Assembly: GCA_025617745.1 (NCBI GenBank)
Contig: CM046853.1
Span: forward strand, 64,427,024-64,491,023
Source: Heliocidaris erythrogramma
Lineage: Eukaryota; Echinodermata; Echinoidea; Camarodonta; Echinometridae
Reading direction: 5' to 3'
DNA: 64,000 nt
In this document: in pieces, positions 58,694-64,000 of the stretch
Layout of the letters: the number at the start of each line of letters is the position of its first letter
How positions within the stretch are numbered: the first letter of the stretch is position 1
Translations under genes and position numbers: made by a program
Notes under the pieces: generated by a model
Seen by the model: only the letters and a program-made list of their open reading frames with translations
What the model was told of the DNA's origin: nothing
Database searches by the model: none

Positions 58694-61600
58694 TTAAAAT
58701 GAGGACGAGTGTGTCCTTTGCGACCCCGCCGACCGAGACAAGGGACGGTACGCATACGAAAAGCCTTGTTGAGAGTGACTGCTTCTGCTGGAGGAAGGTC
58801 TACCAGACGACTTTGATGGCGCGTTAAGATTGGTAAACGAAGAAGATGTTGTTTGAAGGTGAACTGACTGGTAAATTCCTGGACTAAACGTTTGACTTCT
58901 CAGCCGACGTACATCCTTCAACAACCCATTCTTGCTTTCATCTCTGGGTACTGATAAGCTCGACTTATCCTTGTTGTCGAGGGCGTTCAGTAGTTGTCGT
59001 CTTGATCGTGGTATAACAAGTTGCCCGTTGGTGTTCATGACGCCAGATTGGTTCCCTTTGTTCTGATGATTGAGAAGATTCCGCGGAACGCGTATCTCCG
59101 TCGCACGGATAAGTCCAGTGATCGGATCCACACGGAGTTTGACATTGGACGGGACGTCAGGGAAGATATCTGACGCCTTTCGCTCGATTGTCGACGACTC
59201 GATGTCGGGAATGCGTTCGTAGTTGTAACTTGGCATGTTCTGCATCTCAAGCTGCAGTCCCAGACTGGCGGCGTGCGCCATCTGCATGTTCCGCTTCTCC
59301 TCCAGACGCTTCTCTCGCTGTCTGCGTCGCAGGAATTGACGTTGTTTATCGCGGTATTCTCCGATGATTTCATCCCCGCCGCCGACGATGACGCCGCCGA
59401 TGGAAGACGTCGACGCAACAACAAGTTTTGATTTGGGCTTGGTCTTCCAGCCATTGGGTTTGTTTAGCAGCTGCAGGCGATTCAACATGGTCTCTAAGAC
59501 TGGCATATAGATCTGGCGAATTGGAAAGCATTATTCTAGGCATTAGTTGTAGTGGGATGAAGAAATCAATAGTAATATGGCACGAAAAAGAGACATGATA
59601 ACGAAGTTTTTCGACCTGCACTCATCACGTTATCACGCAGGTACCGTTTTTGAAGTGAAAATATTAATGACTGACAATGGTAACTGTCAAATATGGAAGT
59701 GTTCGGTTTTTTCTTCATTTGATAAAGTCATGCCTCTTTGTGGAAGTATTAAACTATTTTTAAAAAGTATAATTTCTCTGATGGTCCTATTGTTAATTTT
59801 GGACTTGACAACACCGATCGTAAATATGTTGACAAACCTGATGGTCCCGGACAAGCCGTTTGACCCTTGCTCGCAACTTGGTTTCGGCCGTTTCTTTGAG
59901 TAACGCATACGTGGTCGGGCTCTTCTTGACGATCTGGCGCTCAAAGTTATTGAGGTCCAGTTCGAAGGTGTCCACTCCCTGAAGGCATTTCACAGAGAAG
60001 CTGTAGGTGGGCAGCCGTAGAAGAACCTCAAAGTCACCTGTGGAGCAGCAGAAGGACAGTGTTTCTTTGTAACGTGGCCCTGGAAAATTCCGATTAATCA
60101 TAATCAAACTGAAGTCCCTATATCAACTGCAAGCCACAACCTAATCAAATGTAATGGTTAGATGATTTTGTGATTGACGGCAATCACAACTCTTGGTTCC
60201 CCAAAATGTGATCCAGATCTATGTTGCAAAGTGGTATGGACGTTTTCGCCACATTTTGCTTTGTAGAATTTGGCTGAGTCAACTTTGAATATTGATAAGA
60301 TAAGGTAACTATTTATTAAAGTTTCCGAATGTATGATATTAGAGGCGAAAAATTGGTTTCCAAATTTTAACTTAAATTACAGGCGGCGTAAAGGTTTTGT
60401 CATCCGATTTTACCACTGATAGTAAATTAATTTACTTTGCAAAAATGAATTACCTATGTAGTCTCCAGTCCCGATGACACACATGTCGGTGTTCTTGTAG
60501 TTCAAATCCTTCTCAGCCTCGGCGTAGGTCTCCTTTCGTCGGACGCAGTGCTGGACACCTCGCCGACTGCTTCCCGACTCCCATGAGCTGGATCCGGGAT
60601 GGGAGGTCCGTGTTCCTCTTCCAGTCCTATCAAGTGAATAACCATAACAAACCTCTATTATTAAAATCAACGGATTGGAATCAAATATTTCATGAGATGG
60701 GTTAAACAATTGTTTAAAACACTTTCTAAGCTGAACGCTACTACATTTGAATAGGTTGTGTTGCACACTAGGCGTCATCATTTGCAGACATATGGTGCCG
60801 ACTTTGATGCGCCAATGGGGAGTTTTCGAGTGTGTCAACGTGAACGCCGTCCTAGATCCTCCCAGCTACATGGACTGCTTTTGTGTTAACTGCATACAAA
60901 GTAGGTGAAGCGAGGTTCACGTTTTAGAGAAGACGGCAATACCATGTTGGACGCGTTCTCGATCGGACTAGTGGACGAGGGAGAAGCCAGTCTTGCACAA
61001 AGCAGTCCACTGTAGCTGGAAGATCTAAGACGGCGTTCACGTTGACACATTCGAAACTCCCTATTATAGAGTGACATCGTACAAAAGGTGATTGTAGAAT
61101 GAATACTGCCTCAAATTTCTAGCGCTTGTCATTTTCTTTCACAAGCTTGAAAATCGAAATGACACCACTTGTGCAACGAGCATACGTCACCTTATGGGTG
61201 TCCCAACTTACTTCACGTCTTTGGCAAACTGGACATCCTTCTCTGTACAGAAGTTAGGGTACTGCTCGATGTGCTGAACAGTGTCTGTCGAGACCTTAGC
61301 GCTCCCCTGGGTGATAAAATGAAGTCCTCTGACCGCTGCTCCTTGCCTGGCCATAGTGTTACCAAATTGGTATTGGTATCGGGTCAGGCTCATAGTCATC
61401 ACGCTACGCTGCCGTGGAGTCCAGTTCCTACATGAATAAACATTTTAGATTCATACTTGGGTCATTCGTCATGAGAAATTGACGTAATGTTAGCAAGTGC
61501 AAAGTAGGCCTAACACAAAAATATTATATACACAAAATATTATCGAATAAAAATGTTCTGGATATCCCATAAGAAACAAGACTTGTAATATCCATATGAT

Positions 61601-62207
61601 GAAGCCAACATTTTTATTTTGTCTTGTTTTTGAATACCAGGATCAAATTTTAAACCAGTCCTACAACTGACCCTGTTATTTTGTAAAAAATGTGTTTTAA
61701 TAATAAATAGATATGAGGACATATTCAACAAAACAATTTTGATTCAAGAACTAAAGATTATCTTTGAAATTGGGATGATGGACAATCACGTGACACAAGA
61801 AGTTTTCATCGTACCTGAATAGAGGGAAAGTGTTGACAAAGTTCTTCTTGAGGTTAAACTCGTGTTGTTGTGCTGCCTTGAGGCATCGGTTGTAGAGTTC
61901 TCTGTTGATGACGATAAGGTTGGTCTGCTGGTTGGCTATGATAGAAGCAGTCCGGATAGGGTTGGTCTGAACAAGGGCTAGCTCTCCGAAACACTTGCCC
62001 GCCTCTGCATCAATAGAAAGTATAAAAAAGGGTTAACTGATTTTTGAGATAGTGATGAGCCACGATTTTTGTTTGTGTATGTGTGAAAAGTATAGTCAGA
62101 TACGATTGTACCTGATGTATCTGGGTGCGTTATTTGGTGCTTCATTTGGGGGAGTCTTCTTTTCATTGTCTCATCCGTGGAGTTATGTTCACCTCTAACT
62201 CATCCAC

Positions 62208-62252
<45 letters not shown>

Positions 62253-63653
62253 ATCTCTCTCCTCTATATATCTACCCCTCCTCGTTCTACACTCTCTTTA
62301 GTGTTATACCCTTCTTCTTTCTTCATTATAAAGTCCGTATTGAAATTCGAAAGACAGAAAGTTCCGACCTAACTTATTTAATATTAATATCAATATTAAT
62401 ATATTTAATTCCGACGGCAGGGGGCTCGAGTAATTAATTGGATTATTGGGCGAATGTTGATCTCCAAATACCATTCAAACTTTATATTGAATTATTTAGT
62501 CATATACTAACCCAGTTCACGAATGTGAACTCCAAACAGTGCTCTTTCCAGTTTGGTTGTATTCGGTTTCAACATATCCTCGTCATCATCATCATCGGAA
62601 TAGTCAAAGTCGCTATCAAAGTCATCATCATAGTCGTCATCGTCATCATCGTCGTCTCCCTCTACTCCGCCGTCGCTTTCGTTTTCGTTTTCGTTATTGT
62701 AGACATGATTATCGTTTTCGTCCACGAGCATTCCATCCGACGACAAACCGCTATCCGCTTGGCTTTCAGAGGCATCATCATCGATGATGATTTCGATCCG
62801 ATTTGTCGAACTGGCGTCTGCTTTCCCGCCAATTCCGTCCCCAGAAATTCGGCCGCTGTCGTCTGCCCGATTATCCTGCTCCGATGGACTCTTTCCGACT
62901 TTCTCGCCCGAGTCCACGGAATCTTTCGAATTGGACGAAGAAGATGGTGAATCATTTTCTGCTGGTTGTCTCTGTTTTAGGGTCGATGGGCGATCTTGGG
63001 ATCGGGGTACCTTTTCCGGCGATCTTCCTCGAGTACTTGGTCTAGTGTTTGGTCTTGTATTTGGTCTAGATTTCCTGGTCCTGGCCCGTGACGGTGGAGC
63101 CTTGGTCACGTTGTCCTGGTCTTCCAAAGCCTGGTTGATGTACACGGACACAGAGCCAGATAGGATGATGTAAAAGCTGTAGATGGATCACAAACCGATA
63201 CAATAAACGACATAGTTTGGTTTAACATTCAGATCAGATACAATTAAACGTAATCATACATTCTGGTATAGTGGTAAAAAGATGGCATCCCAGAGGAAAC
63301 TTACAATAATATTCAAGAAAACAAATAAATACTACATGTATATGTGCAATAGCTAATGAGTAAAGGGAGGTATAATCGAATCGAGCTAGCTCTCCCGATC
63401 GAGTGCTTAACACGCGGCATTAATGTGCAATTTTGAGTTGTACTTTTTAGTTAAAGAAAAGCTTCAGCGTATAAGATTATGTTCTTAATTATGTGTATAT
63501 TTATTTTCATAGACATAATGTTTGCTAAAATGAAGTAATTTTGGTGGATTTCGATGAAAACTTACCAGTCGCCCTTCCCTCCTTGTTTGATGATGACTGT
63601 GTCTACAGGTGCAGATAGAAAGTCGCAGTTCCTCACAATATCCTTCACGACAT
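58694..63653 (-). CDS. CNBD2: Cyclic nucleotide-binding-domain protein, probable CNBD2 (CRIS) orthologue; 5' end outside window
   Basis: Minus-strand exons in coding order: 63653-63566, 63176-62512, 62004-61815, 61427-61212, 60626-60454, 60079-59838, 59512-58694; phases join to about 797 codons, 5'-partial. Exon 1 seen plus the start of exon 2 give the beta strands of a CNB domain (DTVIIKQGGKGD, CFYIILSGSVSVYI). The phosphate-binding cassette FGELALVQTNPIRTASII is in the 62004-61815 exon and has the Gly-Glu and Arg positions used for cyclic-nucleotide binding in PKA and relatives. A second, weaker CNB-like part (GNTMARQGAAVRGLHFITQG, VIGTGDYIGP) lacks an R-A/T-A-S/T cassette. Between the strands and the cassette lies a disordered insert of about 200 residues. 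The last exon encodes a basic, Ser/Arg-rich tail. Family membership is firm; the CNBD2 assignment is inference from the CNB architecture and needs a search. Confidence 0.75.
62208..62254. repeat. CT dinucleotide repeat
   Basis: About 22 CT units in an intron of the CNB gene. Confidence 0.9.
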
Positions 63654-64000
63654 CTGGAACAAAGGATGAATTAAAATAGAATTACAGAATGATGTTATTA
63701 CTAACATTGAATATATATGAAACTTGATTTGATTTAAATGATAAGCTACCTGATTGCCAGCAGCTGACGATATGCCATCACAATTAATTTGTCCAAAATG
63801 ACAGAGGCATACATAGTACATATATGTATGTCTCCTTCAGCAAAGGGATTAGGTCCAGTAAACCCCCAAATTTATAGTTGAAATATTTCATATACACATC
63901 TTTGTCTTATCCTTAATGTCATATTTATGCAGGTATATTGTACACCGTTTAAATGCAATATAAATGATTTCTGTTTTATATTGTTGGAAGCAAAGCGTTA
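63654..64000 (-). other. Intron of the CNB gene at the window edge
   Basis: No further exon recognised; the upstream coding exons must lie beyond 64000. Confidence 0.5.

Noticed and set aside
58694-59506. Stand-alone 270-residue protein starting at the ATG at 59506
   Set aside because: An acceptor AG lies 6 nt upstream in frame and joins in phase to the preceding exon, so this is the last exon of the CNB gene.
62438-63173. Plus-strand open frames of 129-170 residues
   Set aside because: Antisense shadows of the acidic low-complexity exon of the minus-strand CNB gene.

Overview
This is animal (metazoan) nuclear DNA: AT-rich, intron-rich, with GT-AG splice sites, no operons and about half of the sequence made of repeats. 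Protein matches recalled from human orthologues, TTAGGG-type satellite, many foldback MITEs and the overall style fit a marine invertebrate deuterostome, most probably an echinoderm such as a sea urchin. The organism is inference; the gene identities rest on readable exons with matching splice phases.

Four genes are supported, in order: NDUFAF3 (+, 5951-10901, 5 exons), STIMATE/TMEM110 (-, 21522-36599, 6 exons), DNAJC2/zuotin (+, 37669-53485, 17 exons) and a cyclic-nucleotide-binding-domain protein, probably CNBD2 (-, 58694 to beyond 63653, 7 exons seen, 5' end outside the window). NDUFAF3 and STIMATE converge, STIMATE and DNAJC2 diverge from a 1.07-kb shared intergenic region, and DNAJC2 and the CNB gene converge. 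They work in unrelated processes: complex I assembly in mitochondria, ER calcium-entry control, ribosome-associated chaperoning, and cyclic-nucleotide sensing.

Region by region: 1-5108 is a dense nest of non-autonomous hAT-like elements (families called A, B and C here) with readable 8-bp target duplications; a third C copy lies at 6178-7107 inside NDUFAF3 intron 1. 5109-5950 is the NDUFAF3 promoter, with two NRF1-type palindromes. 10902-21521 is intergenic and holds a 3.1-kb foldback element with inverted minisatellite arms (15617-18722) and several TTAA- and TA-flanked MITEs. 21522-36599 is STIMATE, whose introns carry a telomere-like satellite, a 160-bp tandem repeat, decayed copies of its third exon, a truncated LINE and SINEs. 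37739-39868 (DNAJC2 intron 1) has an A and a B element side by side on the same target octamer. DNAJC2 introns also carry two 944-bp twin TTAA elements, a tandem duplication that makes an extra in-frame exon, and relics of duplicated exon 15. 53486-58693 is intergenic with a DR1-rich tandem repeat.

The two most notable themes are repeated tandem exon duplication in both STIMATE and DNAJC2, at different stages of decay, and self-nesting of one hAT-like MITE family with intact target-site records, including an empty-site comparator in the same window.
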